Assembly: GCA_900315635.1 (NCBI GenBank)
Contig: OMZV01000007.1
Span: forward strand, 1 to 64,000
Direction of reading: 5' to 3'
DNA: 64,000 nt
Source: an uncultured Prevotella sp.
GTDB lineage: Bacteria; Bacteroidota; Bacteroidia; Bacteroidales; Bacteroidaceae
Below the pieces are notes generated by a model. That model was not told where the DNA came from. It searched no databases and saw only the letters and a program-made list of their open reading frames with translations. The position numbers were made by a program, and so were the translations under genes. Shown piece by piece: positions 8,874-17,086 of the stretch. Each line of letters starts with the position of its first letter. Within the stretch, counting starts at the first letter, position 1.

Positions 8874-11381
8874 ATGAACAAGATTATAACGACACTGCTG
8901 CTGTTATTTACAGCATTCGCAGTGGCACAAGCGCAGGGTACAGTAAAGGGCCGTGTGTTGGACAAGACGACCAATTCTCCATTGGAATTCATTAACGTTG
9001 TGGTGCGCCGTGATGGTGAGACAGCCATTCTCAAGGGCGCTATCAGCGACAGTCAGGGTAACTTCAATATCTCAGGTTTGGGTAACGGAAAATATGTCCT
9101 TACGGCAACGTTCACCGGATATAAGGACGCTACGAGACGGTTCACCATCTCGCCCGGTGATGTCGACCATACCTATCCCGCTATTTACATGTCGGAAGAT
9201 ACCAAGGCTCTAGACGAAGTCGTCGTGACCGGGCAGCGCTCGGAGATGAAACTCGAGGTCGACAGGAAGTCATTCAGCGTCGACCAGCAGATTTCCAATG
9301 CCGGAGGCTCCGCTTCCGATGCCCTGGAGAATATCCCGTCGGTCGAGGTCGATAATGACGGAAATGTGTCCTTGCGTGGCAATTCCAGTGTCGAAGTATG
9401 GATTAACGGCAAGCAGAGCGGACTGACCAGCGACAACCGTGCCGACATCCTGCGCCAGTTGCCGGCTGAGAGTATCGACCGTATCGAGGTTATTGACAAC
9501 CCGTCGGCGAAGTTCTCGGCTGAAGGTTCGGCGGGTATAATCAATATTGTACTCAAGAAGGACCGCAAGGCGGGCTACTTTGGCTCTGTTCAGGCTGGCG
9601 CTGACTCGCGTGGCGGTGCCAATACATCGGTCAACTTCAACTACAACAGCTCTCTTCTCGACGCTTACGCCAGTGTCGGTCTGCGCCATCGTGCCATGAA
9701 GGGCGGGTCGGACAGCCATCAGACGTATACCCATAACAATGGTTATCAGAACTACCGGGGCGACATGACCGGACAGGGCAACAATATCTTCTCGCGTGCC
9801 GGACTGACATTCCATGTGACAAAGAAGGACGACATCGGGCTGAGCGGCATGTTCATGTTCGGCGGACGCAACGACTGGAACTACACCCCTTACCATTATG
9901 GCTCGCTTTCAACGGTTGATGGTGTTGCGCCGATGGACAACCGACTGATGATCCGACGGTCGAAAACCGACGGAGAGAACCACATGTACTATGGAGAATT
10001 CTCCTACAGGCATAATTTCTCGGACAAGCATTTCCTCGATTTGACGGTCGATTACAACCGATGGAAGTCCGACGACAATAATATCTACCGTGATTCGACG
10101 ACATATTATGACGCCGATGGCAATGCCGACGAATCGCTGACGGCTGAGGATTATCAGCTTCGCCCGACCCACATCAACAACCGCCGGTGGGAGGTGAAGC
10201 TCGACTATGAGAATCAGATAACGGAAAACGTGAAGTTGCAGGCTGGCTATCAGGGCAACTTTTCTAAGGAGAACACGCCGCAGGAGAGCTATATCGACAG
10301 CACGTCGTGGCGTGGAGGAAACATGGTTGAGGACAGGGCTTACTTCAACCGGTTTATATATAAGAACGACATTCATGCATGGTATGCCACCGTTACGTCC
10401 AATTTCGGCAACTTCGGAGTCATGGCAGGACTTCGCGGCGAGTACTGGAAGGTGAACACCGAGAGCTATGACTGGTATCAGGAGCGTGATGCCTCACTGC
10501 GTGACAAGCCGTTCAAGAAGGATTATTTCCAGTTGTTTCCGAGTGTTTTCCTGAGTTACAATATTACAAAGGACGACCAGTTGCAACTCAACTATACCCG
10601 CCGCCTGCGCCGTCCGTGGGGTGGCGAGCTCAATTCGTTCAAGAACACGCGTGATGCTACGCTGGTGGAGTTCGGTAATCCGGAGCTTACTCCTGAGTAC
10701 AGCAATTCGTTCTCGCTCAACTATCTTCGCACTTGGACACAGCATTCGCTGCTCGTCTCGGCTTACTACCGCCCTACGTCGGATGTCATTCAGCGCATCC
10801 AGTACCGCAGCAGTGCCGACGGACTGATGTACCAGACCAACTACAACGTGGCAAACAGTGTCTCGACAGGTCTCGAAATTACGGCTAAGGACAAGCTGTG
10901 GCGAATCCTCGACCTCTCGACCAACGTCAATCTGTACTATTATAAGCTTGACCCGTGGGCGTTCGACATCGACGGACAGACCGTTACCGGCGACGAACAG
11001 AAGACTTTCTCGTGGAATGCCCGCATGCAGGCCTCGCTCATGTTGCCTTACGACATAAGCGTCCAGCTCACCGGACGTTACCGCAGTCGTAAGGCAACGG
11101 CGCAGGGCTACCGCAAGGCTAATGGCGCGGTAGACCTCGGTGTGCGCAAGACTTTCTTCAATAAGGCACTGACCGTGTCACTCAACTGCCGTGACATATT
11201 CAATACCCGTAAGTGGCATACCATTTATAATACGCCTGAGTTCTTCCGTGATCAGAAGAACTGGTTCGGCGGAAGGCGCCTGAATTTCACGATAAGTTAC
11301 AGCTTTGGTAACTCGAAACAGAAGCCTTCACGCCCGCAGAATGCTCCACAGAGCGGTTATGAGAGTGGTGAAGAGGAGTAA
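8874..11381 (+). CDS. TonB-dependent-receptor-like outer membrane beta-barrel protein (PF14905 type)
   Basis: An 835-residue outer membrane protein with a signal peptide ending AQAQG. Residues ~22-105 form a carboxypeptidase-regulatory-like beta-sandwich (GTVKGRVLD, LEFINVVV, GNFNISGL). A short plug-like domain follows (LDEVVVTG, DALENIPSVEVD, VEVWINGK). The remaining ~600 residues are alternating aromatic beta-strands of a barrel. At 835 residues it is shorter than SusC-type receptors (about 1000) and no SusD follows, so it fits the outer membrane beta-barrel family 3 rather than a glycan importer. Its substrate is unknown. A charged tail (SGYESGEEE) follows the last strand. Its 3' end overlaps the convergent MATE gene by 25 bp. 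Confidence 0.88.
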   Translation: MNKIITTLLLLFTAFAVAQAQGTVKGRVLDKTTNSPLEFINVVVRRDGETAILKGAISDSQGNFNISGLGNGKYVLTATFTGYKDATRRFTISPGDVDHTYPAIYMSEDTKALDEVVVTGQRSEMKLEVDRKSFSVDQQISNAGGSASDALENIPSVEVDNDGNVSLRGNSSVEVWINGKQSGLTSDNRADILRQLPAESIDRIEVIDNPSAKFSAEGSAGIINIVLKKDRKAGYFGSVQAGADSRGGANTSVNFNYNSSLLDAYASVGLRHRAMKGGSDSHQTYTHNNGYQNYRGDMTGQGNNIFSRAGLTFHVTKKDDIGLSGMFMFGGRNDWNYTPYHYGSLSTVDGVAPMDNRLMIRRSKTDGENHMYYGEFSYRHNFSDKHFLDLTVDYNRWKSDDNNIYRDSTTYYDADGNADESLTAEDYQLRPTHINNRRWEVKLDYENQITENVKLQAGYQGNFSKENTPQESYIDSTSWRGGNMVEDRAYFNRFIYKNDIHAWYATVTSNFGNFGVMAGLRGEYWKVNTESYDWYQERDASLRDKPFKKDYFQLFPSVFLSYNITKDDQLQLNYTRRLRRPWGGELNSFKNTRDATLVEFGNPELTPEYSNSFSLNYLRTWTQHSLLVSAYYRPTSDVIQRIQYRSSADGLMYQTNYNVANSVSTGLEITAKDKLWRILDLSTNVNLYYYKLDPWAFDIDGQTVTGDEQKTFSWNARMQASLMLPYDISVQLTGRYRSRKATAQGYRKANGAVDLGVRKTFFNKALTVSLNCRDIFNTRKWHTIYNTPEFFRDQKNWFGGRRLNFTISYSFGNSKQKPSRPQNAPQSGYESGEEE

Positions 11382-12730
11382 GCCTGCTTCTGCAGAGTGT
11401 GCTTGATGTGCCTGTAGAGGAAGAAGAATGCCGGAATAAGGAACAAGTCGGCTGCTATCCAAGCCACCGGGTCGCCATAGCAGACTCCGAGGAATCCGAA
11501 TGCCGGCACCAGCCAGAGGCTCACTCCTATGCGTGCTATCATCTCCATTACTCCGCTCATCATCGACAAGTTGCTGTAGCCGAGGCCCTGGATGCTGTAA
11601 CGGAGAATGGTCAGTATGCCGAGGGCAGGGTAGAAGTAGTTGGCTATCCGCATGAACATTGCGGCATTGGTGACCACTGCCTGCTCGCCGCTGTTGACGA
11701 ACAATTCCATCATTTCGTCGGCAAACGGATATATTATGATGACGGTGAACACGAAGTAGACGAGCATTATCCTTATAGCCGAGAGTATTCCCTGGCGTAT
11801 CCGCTTGGCATTCCGTGCGCCGATGTTCTGTCCGCAGTATGTCGCCATTGCCACTCCGATGTTCTCGAAGACGCAAGTGAACAGGTATTTTATTCTCATC
11901 GATGCTGTGAAGGCGGCAACGTAGGTCGTTCCTAAGGCGTTGTTGGCACTTTGCAGCATGATGATGCCGATGCCGGTGATGGAGAATTGCAGTCCCATTG
12001 GTACTCCGTTGTTCAGCAGAATGGATATGCGCTTGTTGTCATAGCGCCGTTCTTCGCCTTTCGGGATGAGTATCTGCATCTTCTTCAGTATATACCAACC
12101 GCACAGAACGCACGAGAACAGCTGTGAAAGGAGCGTCGCCAGTCCGGCTCCGAACACACCGAAACCGAGTATCAGGATAAGGAGTATGTCGAGAAGGATG
12201 TTTATGAACGACGAAAAGATGAGAAAATAGAATGGCTGTTTGGAGTCGCCGAGGGCGCGGATGAAGCCTGCCAGCAGGTTGTAACCTATCGTGAAAGGTA
12301 TCGCCAGGAACTGTAGGAACAAGAAAGTGTAGGCATCGTGGTAGATGTCGGCTGGCGTGTTGACGAGCCCGAGCACCTTGTTGCAGAGTATGCAGCTGAG
12401 GAACGTGATGACAACGGCAAAGGCAATGCCTATCCGGAGGGCGTTGGCAACGTAGGCACGCATCTTCGGAAAGTCCTTGGCTCCGAATGCCTGGGACACC
12501 GGAATGGCGAATCCTGCACACGAGCCGTTGCAGAATCCCATTATGAGAAACATTATCGACGATGATGCTCCGACGGCTGCAAGGGCGTCGACGCCTATCC
12601 ATCGTCCTACAATAGCCGCATCGATGATGAGGTACATTTGCTGAAGTATGTACCCGAAGATTAGCGGCAAGGCAAACTTTATTATATCTTTCGTGGGCGC
12701 TCCCACGGTCATGTCGTTAATATTAGGCAT
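11357..12730 (-). CDS. MATE family efflux transporter
   Basis: A 457-residue polytopic membrane protein with twelve predicted hydrophobic segments in two homologous halves. The N-terminus (VGAPTKDIIKFALPLIFGYILQ) and the early IIDAAIVGRWIG stretch are typical of MATE exporters of the DinF/NorM superfamily, which move cationic drugs or metabolites out in exchange for H+ or Na+. The substrate cannot be read from the sequence. It is the last gene of a minus-strand group, 47 bp after the small helical protein and downstream of the helicase. Its last codons overlap the convergent barrel gene. Confidence 0.92.
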   Translation of the reverse strand: MPNINDMTVGAPTKDIIKFALPLIFGYILQQMYLIIDAAIVGRWIGVDALAAVGASSSIMFLIMGFCNGSCAGFAIPVSQAFGAKDFPKMRAYVANALRIGIAFAVVITFLSCILCNKVLGLVNTPADIYHDAYTFLFLQFLAIPFTIGYNLLAGFIRALGDSKQPFYFLIFSSFINILLDILLILILGFGVFGAGLATLLSQLFSCVLCGWYILKKMQILIPKGEERRYDNKRISILLNNGVPMGLQFSITGIGIIMLQSANNALGTTYVAAFTASMRIKYLFTCVFENIGVAMATYCGQNIGARNAKRIRQGILSAIRIMLVYFVFTVIIIYPFADEMMELFVNSGEQAVVTNAAMFMRIANYFYPALGILTILRYSIQGLGYSNLSMMSGVMEMIARIGVSLWLVPAFGFLGVCYGDPVAWIAADLFLIPAFFFLYRHIKHTLQKQAYSSSPLS

Positions 12731-12777
12731 TATTTCATTCCCTCTGACGTTATCTTACAAAATCAATGATATGTTAA

Positions 12778-13191
12778 TTAAGCATCCTTCCCATTGTGGA
12801 GGCTTGGTGAGGAAGACCCTATCTCCCTCATAATCTGCCTCCGCCTCAATGAGAAAGTATTGCCGTTGGTCTCAACATAGTCGAAGAGTTGATAGGCTTT
12901 GTTGAGCAGCATGTCACGGAGAGGGTTCGTCTTGTATGATCCTTCGGCATAAAGCAGTTCGGCAAGCATGTCCAGACGGTTGATACGCTCCTCCGGACGC
13001 CACTGCTCCTTGCTGTATTTTATGATCTCGTCGAACGACAAGTTGCGCAGAACATCATAGCTTCCGACGTACTGGCGGTACAGCTCCTTGAGGTCTTCGT
13101 CGGTTCGCTCATCGACTTTCTTCTCAAGGAAACGCCCCAAGGCAGCCATGAATTCTTCTATTATCCTTATGAAATAATCACGTTGTAGCAT
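12778..13191 (-). CDS. Small helical protein of unknown function
   Basis: A 137-residue soluble, mostly alpha-helical, charged protein. It begins MLQRDYFIRIIEEFMAALG and has acidic/basic helices throughout and no signal peptide. The opening resembles the layout of DUF6483-type proteins (MLxxDxxxRxIE followed by helices), but I cannot confirm membership. It lies 102 bp after the helicase and 47 bp before the MATE gene on the same strand, so it is probably part of that transcript. No catalytic motif is visible and I assign no function. Confidence 0.7.
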   Translation of the reverse strand: MLQRDYFIRIIEEFMAALGRFLEKKVDERTDEDLKELYRQYVGSYDVLRNLSFDEIIKYSKEQWRPEERINRLDMLAELLYAEGSYKTNPLRDMLLNKAYQLFDYVETNGNTFSLRRRQIMREIGSSSPSLHNGKDA

Positions 13192-13293
13192 ATTCTAATT
13201 ATCCTATTGAGTTTCGTTTGTTATCTTGTTTATTGTCTTTTCTCTTCTTGTTGATTATAGCTTGATGTTCAGATAGCTATATTCCTTGACGGA

Positions 13294-15327
13294 CTAAGCG
13301 TCATCCTCCTGTCCGTTTTCCGGCTGGGAAAGGCTTTGGACATAGTCGTACAGCTTCTTGTAGAACTTGTGGCGGCACAGCGTTGAGGCATCGCCGAGGA
13401 TTATCAGCTTCATCCTTGCACGCGTGATGGCAACGTTCATTCGCCTTAAGTCACTGAGGAAACCGATTTGTCCGTTGGCATTCGCACGCACAAGGCTTAT
13501 GAGAATGATGTCACGCTCTTGTCCCTGGAACCCATCGACGGTGTTAACGCTGATGAGATTGCGGTACGGCTTGAAGAATTCCCGCTTCCGGATAAGGCGC
13601 CGGAGATATTGTACTTGAGCACGATAAGGCGATATTATGCCTACATCTATCTGTTCGTCAAGTATCCGTTGCTTCCCAATCTTGGTGAAATAGTCCTCCA
13701 ATGTCTTCAAGGTTAGCTCTGCTTCATCACGGTTTATGCGCCCGAAGCTCTCGCCGACGAACGTTTCCTTGAAGTGAGCCACGTCCTTTTTAGGCTCTGC
13801 CTGGGCTGTTCCTGATTCTGCTTGGGTAGTTCCTGTGCTGCTTTCGGCTGTTTCCGGCTCAACCTCGGCAGTGTTTATCCACATCATCGGGACGTCATAA
13901 TCCAATATTCCACGGTATTTTATTTGCGGAGCGCTTTCCACTTGACCCCCATAGAACCAGTCGGAAGAGAATCGCATAATCTCATCGTTCATGCGGTACT
14001 GCACCTTCAACAGCGTGACTACCTCCGGTTTGTTCTCGACAATGCGCTCCATGAGCGTCTTGCCGAGTCCCGCCCGTTGTGCGGCTATGCTCTTGACAGT
14101 CGGCGGAAGCTGGCAATGGTCACCCGCAAAGATAACCCTTGTACATCTTTTAATAGGTATCCAGCATGCTGCTTCGAGTGCCTGTGCAGCCTCGTCGATG
14201 AACAATGTGCCGAATTTCTGGCCCTCCATGATGCGGCTGTTGGAGCCGACAAGAGTCGAAGCAATGACCCTTGCCTCGCCAAAGAGTTCTGAGTTGATGC
14301 GAATCTCGAGCTCTGTGGCACGCGACTTCAGCCTTTCCAGCTTCTGATGATAGTTCTCCGAACCACGCTTCTTGGACGACCTTAGTTGGCGGATAGCCTT
14401 CCTTATCGCCCAGAGTTGAGGGTAATCAGGGTGAGCTTCGAACTTCCGCTCGTAAGTAAATCCCAGCATTTTGTCGTTGACACGTGTCGGATTGCCTATT
14501 CTGAGGACATTGATTCCACGGTCGACGAGCTTCTCGCATATCCAGTCGACAGCCATATTACTCTGTGCGCAGACCAGAACCTGACTCTCACGCATCAGCG
14601 TTTCGTTGACAGCTTCTACCAGAGTAGTGGTCTTTCCGGTGCCTGGAGGACCATGAACCACAGCCACGTCCTTTGCCCAAAGCACCTCGTTGACGGCACG
14701 TTCCTGCGTCGGATTGAGCCAAGGAAACTTCATCGGAGCAAACGAAAAACGCTGGGCTTTCTGATGGGAGTAGAACAAATCGCGTAGATAAGCAAGCCTG
14801 TTGCCGCGAGCTTTCATCACCCTGTCGAGCGCATCGAACATCATCTTGTAGCTTGTCTCATCGAAAGACAGCTGACATCCGACCGGTACTTCAGACGATT
14901 GCAAGTCAAGCAATGGCGCAGAATCAGGCACCGTGACAACCATCCGGTCGCCATCGACGTAAGAAACAGTGCCCGTGAATCCGAAGTAAGTTATCTTCTC
15001 CTTGCCTTTCAGAGCCTTTTCGCCTGGCAGATTGAGCCGTCCCGGAGTGTTTCCAGCCGGTGAAACCTTGAAGAACATCACCGGTTTGCCGAACTCGAAG
15101 TTGTGTTCTATCTCATCATCGCCGGTGCGGAACACCTCGATGGCTAGTTGGTTCATGCTGTTGTAGAACCGTTTGCCGACCCGCAGGGGATACCACGCAT
15201 CGCCCCGCTTGACCTTCCGCGCCATGCCGACAGCCTCGGTCTGCTTGCGGAAAGTCTCTTTTTCAGCGTAATACTCCATCTGAAGCAATAGCCGCTGGCG
15301 CTGTAATATTTGAATCGGTGTCTCCAT
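13294..15327 (-). CDS. UPF1/IGHMBP2-like superfamily 1 DNA/RNA helicase
   Basis: A 677-residue soluble helicase. In order it shows an N-terminal beta-barrel-like region, Walker A (VHGPPGTGKTTTLVEA), motif Ia (VCAQSNMAVD), Walker B (FIDEAAQALEAACW, a DEAA box), motif III (FAGDHCQLPP), motif IV (QYRMNDEIMRF), motif V (TVDGFQGQERDIILIS) and motif VI (RMNVAITRARMKLIILGD). This is the full set for SF1B Upf1-like enzymes. A poorly conserved Glu/Thr/Ala-rich insert (TAESSTGTTQAESGTAQAE) interrupts the C-terminal ATPase half. Related bacterial proteins are poorly characterised. It starts 11 bp after a minus-strand -7 box and heads a group with two following genes. Confidence 0.9.
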   Translation of the reverse strand: METPIQILQRQRLLLQMEYYAEKETFRKQTEAVGMARKVKRGDAWYPLRVGKRFYNSMNQLAIEVFRTGDDEIEHNFEFGKPVMFFKVSPAGNTPGRLNLPGEKALKGKEKITYFGFTGTVSYVDGDRMVVTVPDSAPLLDLQSSEVPVGCQLSFDETSYKMMFDALDRVMKARGNRLAYLRDLFYSHQKAQRFSFAPMKFPWLNPTQERAVNEVLWAKDVAVVHGPPGTGKTTTLVEAVNETLMRESQVLVCAQSNMAVDWICEKLVDRGINVLRIGNPTRVNDKMLGFTYERKFEAHPDYPQLWAIRKAIRQLRSSKKRGSENYHQKLERLKSRATELEIRINSELFGEARVIASTLVGSNSRIMEGQKFGTLFIDEAAQALEAACWIPIKRCTRVIFAGDHCQLPPTVKSIAAQRAGLGKTLMERIVENKPEVVTLLKVQYRMNDEIMRFSSDWFYGGQVESAPQIKYRGILDYDVPMMWINTAEVEPETAESSTGTTQAESGTAQAEPKKDVAHFKETFVGESFGRINRDEAELTLKTLEDYFTKIGKQRILDEQIDVGIISPYRAQVQYLRRLIRKREFFKPYRNLISVNTVDGFQGQERDIILISLVRANANGQIGFLSDLRRMNVAITRARMKLIILGDASTLCRHKFYKKLYDYVQSLSQPENGQEDDA

Positions 15328-15336
15328 AAATCGGGT

Positions 15337-15345
15337 GCAAAGGTA
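15337..15345 (-). promoter_or_regulatory. -7 promoter element of the helicase gene
   Basis: Minus-strand TACCTTTGC, 11 bp before the ATG at 15327, giving a leader of only a few bases. It is divergent from the ABC gene promoter at 15434. Confidence 0.75.
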
Positions 15346-15433
15346 CGGAAATAATGTTGAATGAGGAATGTTGAATGACCAGTTATTTTCTGAATAATGG
15401 TTAATTAAGAGTGCTTAATTATCTTTTAATCAG

Positions 15434-15442
15434 TACCTTTGC
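15434..15442 (+). promoter_or_regulatory. -7 promoter element of the ABC ATPase gene
   Basis: TACCTTTGC, with ATG 15451 nine bases downstream. It overlaps the spurious in-frame TTG at 15439, which argues against that start. Confidence 0.75.
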
Positions 15443-15450
15443 ACCCGACT

Positions 15451-16158
15451 ATGGACATAAGGCTGGAAAATCTATCGATAGGCTACAACAAAGGCAAGGC
15501 AGTTGCCACGGACATCAACATCGGGTTCCGTGGCGGCGACCTGTCGTGCATAATCGGAAAGAACGGTACCGGCAAGTCGACCTTGCTGAAAACCATCTCC
15601 GGATTCCTGCCGACGGAGCAGGGAACAGTCCTCTTCGGCGATAAAGACTCAGCCACCATGACCCGGCACGAGCGCTCAATAGCCGTCAGCATAGTCCTCA
15701 CCGGAGCCCCCGACATCCGCAACTTCACTGTCCGCGAGATGGTAGGAATGGGCCGTTCGCCCTATACCGGATTCTTCGGAACCCTCACACCAGCCGACAA
15801 ACAGGTCGTCGACGAATCGATGTCGATGGCAGGCGTGACCCCGCTGGCCGACCGGAAGACCTACACACTTTCCGACGGCGAGCGACAAAAAGTGATGATT
15901 GCCCGCGCCTTGGCACAACAGACGCCCGCCATCCTCCTCGACGAACCGACCGCTTTCCTCGATTATCCGTCGAAGGTAGACCTCATCCGGCTCCTCGGCA
16001 GGCTAGCCCACGAACAGCAAAAAACCATCATAATGTCGACCCACGACCTCGCTCTCGCCGTCCGTTTCGCCGACCGGCTCTTCCTTATGTCGTCGGGCAG
16101 CCTCAATCCCGTAAATGCCGATGACGTAAAGGCTTACATGGCGTCGTGCCAGCAATGA
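15451..16158 (+). CDS. ABC transporter ATP-binding protein, iron-siderophore/cobalamin (FecE/BtuD) type
   Basis: A 235-residue ATPase starting MDIRLENLSIGY. Motifs are Walker A GKNGTGKST, Q-loop region (SIVLTGAPDIRNFTV), signature LSDGERQKVMIARAL, Walker B AILLDEPTAFLD and switch STHD. The signature reads LSDGE rather than LSGGE, as is often seen in the FecE/BtuD-like branch. Such ATPases energise uptake of ferric chelates or cobalamin, but no permease or binding protein is encoded nearby, so it must work with partners elsewhere or its assignment is imprecise. The start is set by the promoter position. Pyridoxamine kinase follows 104 bp downstream with its own promoter. Confidence 0.88.
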   Translation: MDIRLENLSIGYNKGKAVATDINIGFRGGDLSCIIGKNGTGKSTLLKTISGFLPTEQGTVLFGDKDSATMTRHERSIAVSIVLTGAPDIRNFTVREMVGMGRSPYTGFFGTLTPADKQVVDESMSMAGVTPLADRKTYTLSDGERQKVMIARALAQQTPAILLDEPTAFLDYPSKVDLIRLLGRLAHEQQKTIIMSTHDLALAVRFADRLFLMSSGSLNPVNADDVKAYMASCQQ

Positions 16159-16229
16159 CCCATTCGACGGCGGCAAGCAAATAACTCGAAATTTCCGGCA
16201 AACTCTTTGGAAGTTGAAAATTATAGTAT

Positions 16230-16238
16230 TACCTTTGC
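16230..16238 (+). promoter_or_regulatory. -7 promoter element of the pyridoxamine kinase gene
   Basis: TACCTTTGC, 24 bp before ATG 16263. It also serves the downstream transporter gene if the two are co-transcribed. Confidence 0.7.
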
Positions 16239-16262
16239 CCCCGTTTACAGACAAAACGACTA

Positions 16263-17084
16263 ATGACGACAAAACAGATACTCATTATCAACGACTTGTG
16301 CAGTTACGGCAAGGTATCGACCACTGCCATGCTGCCAATTCTCTCCTATCTTGGCGTTCCCACGGGTATACTTCCCACCTCGCTCGTGTCAAATACGTTC
16401 GACTATGGCAACTACAGCATGATGGAAACCACCAGTTTCCTTGCCGACACCATTGAGAAATGGCAGGAGCTGGGATTCGGCTTCGAGGCAATCGCAACGG
16501 GATTCATACCTACCCGCCAGCAAGCCGACCTCATATCGCGCTACTGCAAGGCTGAGGCAGCCAAGGGAACAACCATCTTCGTTGACCCGATTATGGGCGA
16601 CGAAGGGCAGATGTACAAGGGAATGCGCCCCGAAGAGCTCGTCGGAGCCATGCGTGAAATGATTTCTGTAGCCGACCTTTGCTACCCGAACTATACCGAG
16701 GCATGCTATCTCAGCGGAGCCAAATACAACCCCGGCGGCGTGACGAAGGACGAAGCCGCCGCACTGCTCGACAAGCTTCACGGCATAGGAGCCAAGTCGG
16801 TACTCATCACATCAATCGTAATCGACGGACAACCATCGGTCGCCGGTTACAACAATCAGAACAAAGAATATTTCTATCTGCCGTTCACCGAGATACCGGT
16901 ACACTTTCCCGGCACAGGCGATATATTCTCGGCAATACTCATCGGACACATAATGAATGGCGACCCACTGACCGCCAGCACCCGGAAAGCCATGGACGGA
17001 GTCTACAACTTGATAGACCTTAACAAGGACAACAAGGACAAGAACCGTGGCATTCCACTTGAAAAGTACTTGAGCATACTATAG
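16263..17084 (+). CDS. Pyridoxamine/pyridoxal kinase (PfkB-like)
   Basis: A 273-residue cytoplasmic kinase of the ribokinase-like PdxK/PdxY group, which phosphorylates B6 vitamers to give pyridoxal 5'-phosphate precursors. Evidence includes the N-terminal IINDLCSYGKVSTTAMLP, the DPIMGD motif, CYPNYTEACYLSG (binding of the sugar-kinase fold) and the catalytic anion-hole motif FPGTGDIFSAILIG near residues 212-226, containing the conserved GTGD Asp base. Length fits the family (~270-290). It ends two bases before the transporter ATG, so the two are an operon, though I see no functional reason for the pairing. Confidence 0.88.
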   Translation: MTTKQILIINDLCSYGKVSTTAMLPILSYLGVPTGILPTSLVSNTFDYGNYSMMETTSFLADTIEKWQELGFGFEAIATGFIPTRQQADLISRYCKAEAAKGTTIFVDPIMGDEGQMYKGMRPEELVGAMREMISVADLCYPNYTEACYLSGAKYNPGGVTKDEAAALLDKLHGIGAKSVLITSIVIDGQPSVAGYNNQNKEYFYLPFTEIPVHFPGTGDIFSAILIGHIMNGDPLTASTRKAMDGVYNLIDLNKDNKDKNRGIPLEKYLSIL

Positions 17085-17086
17085 CC

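Noticed and set aside
8874-11381. SusC-type glycan importer
   Set aside because: No SusD follows, the length is 835 rather than about 1000 residues, and the layout fits the PF14905 group.
15439-15450. TTG start extending the ABC ATPase N-terminus
   Set aside because: The codon lies in the -7 promoter box; ATG 15451 fits the family start.
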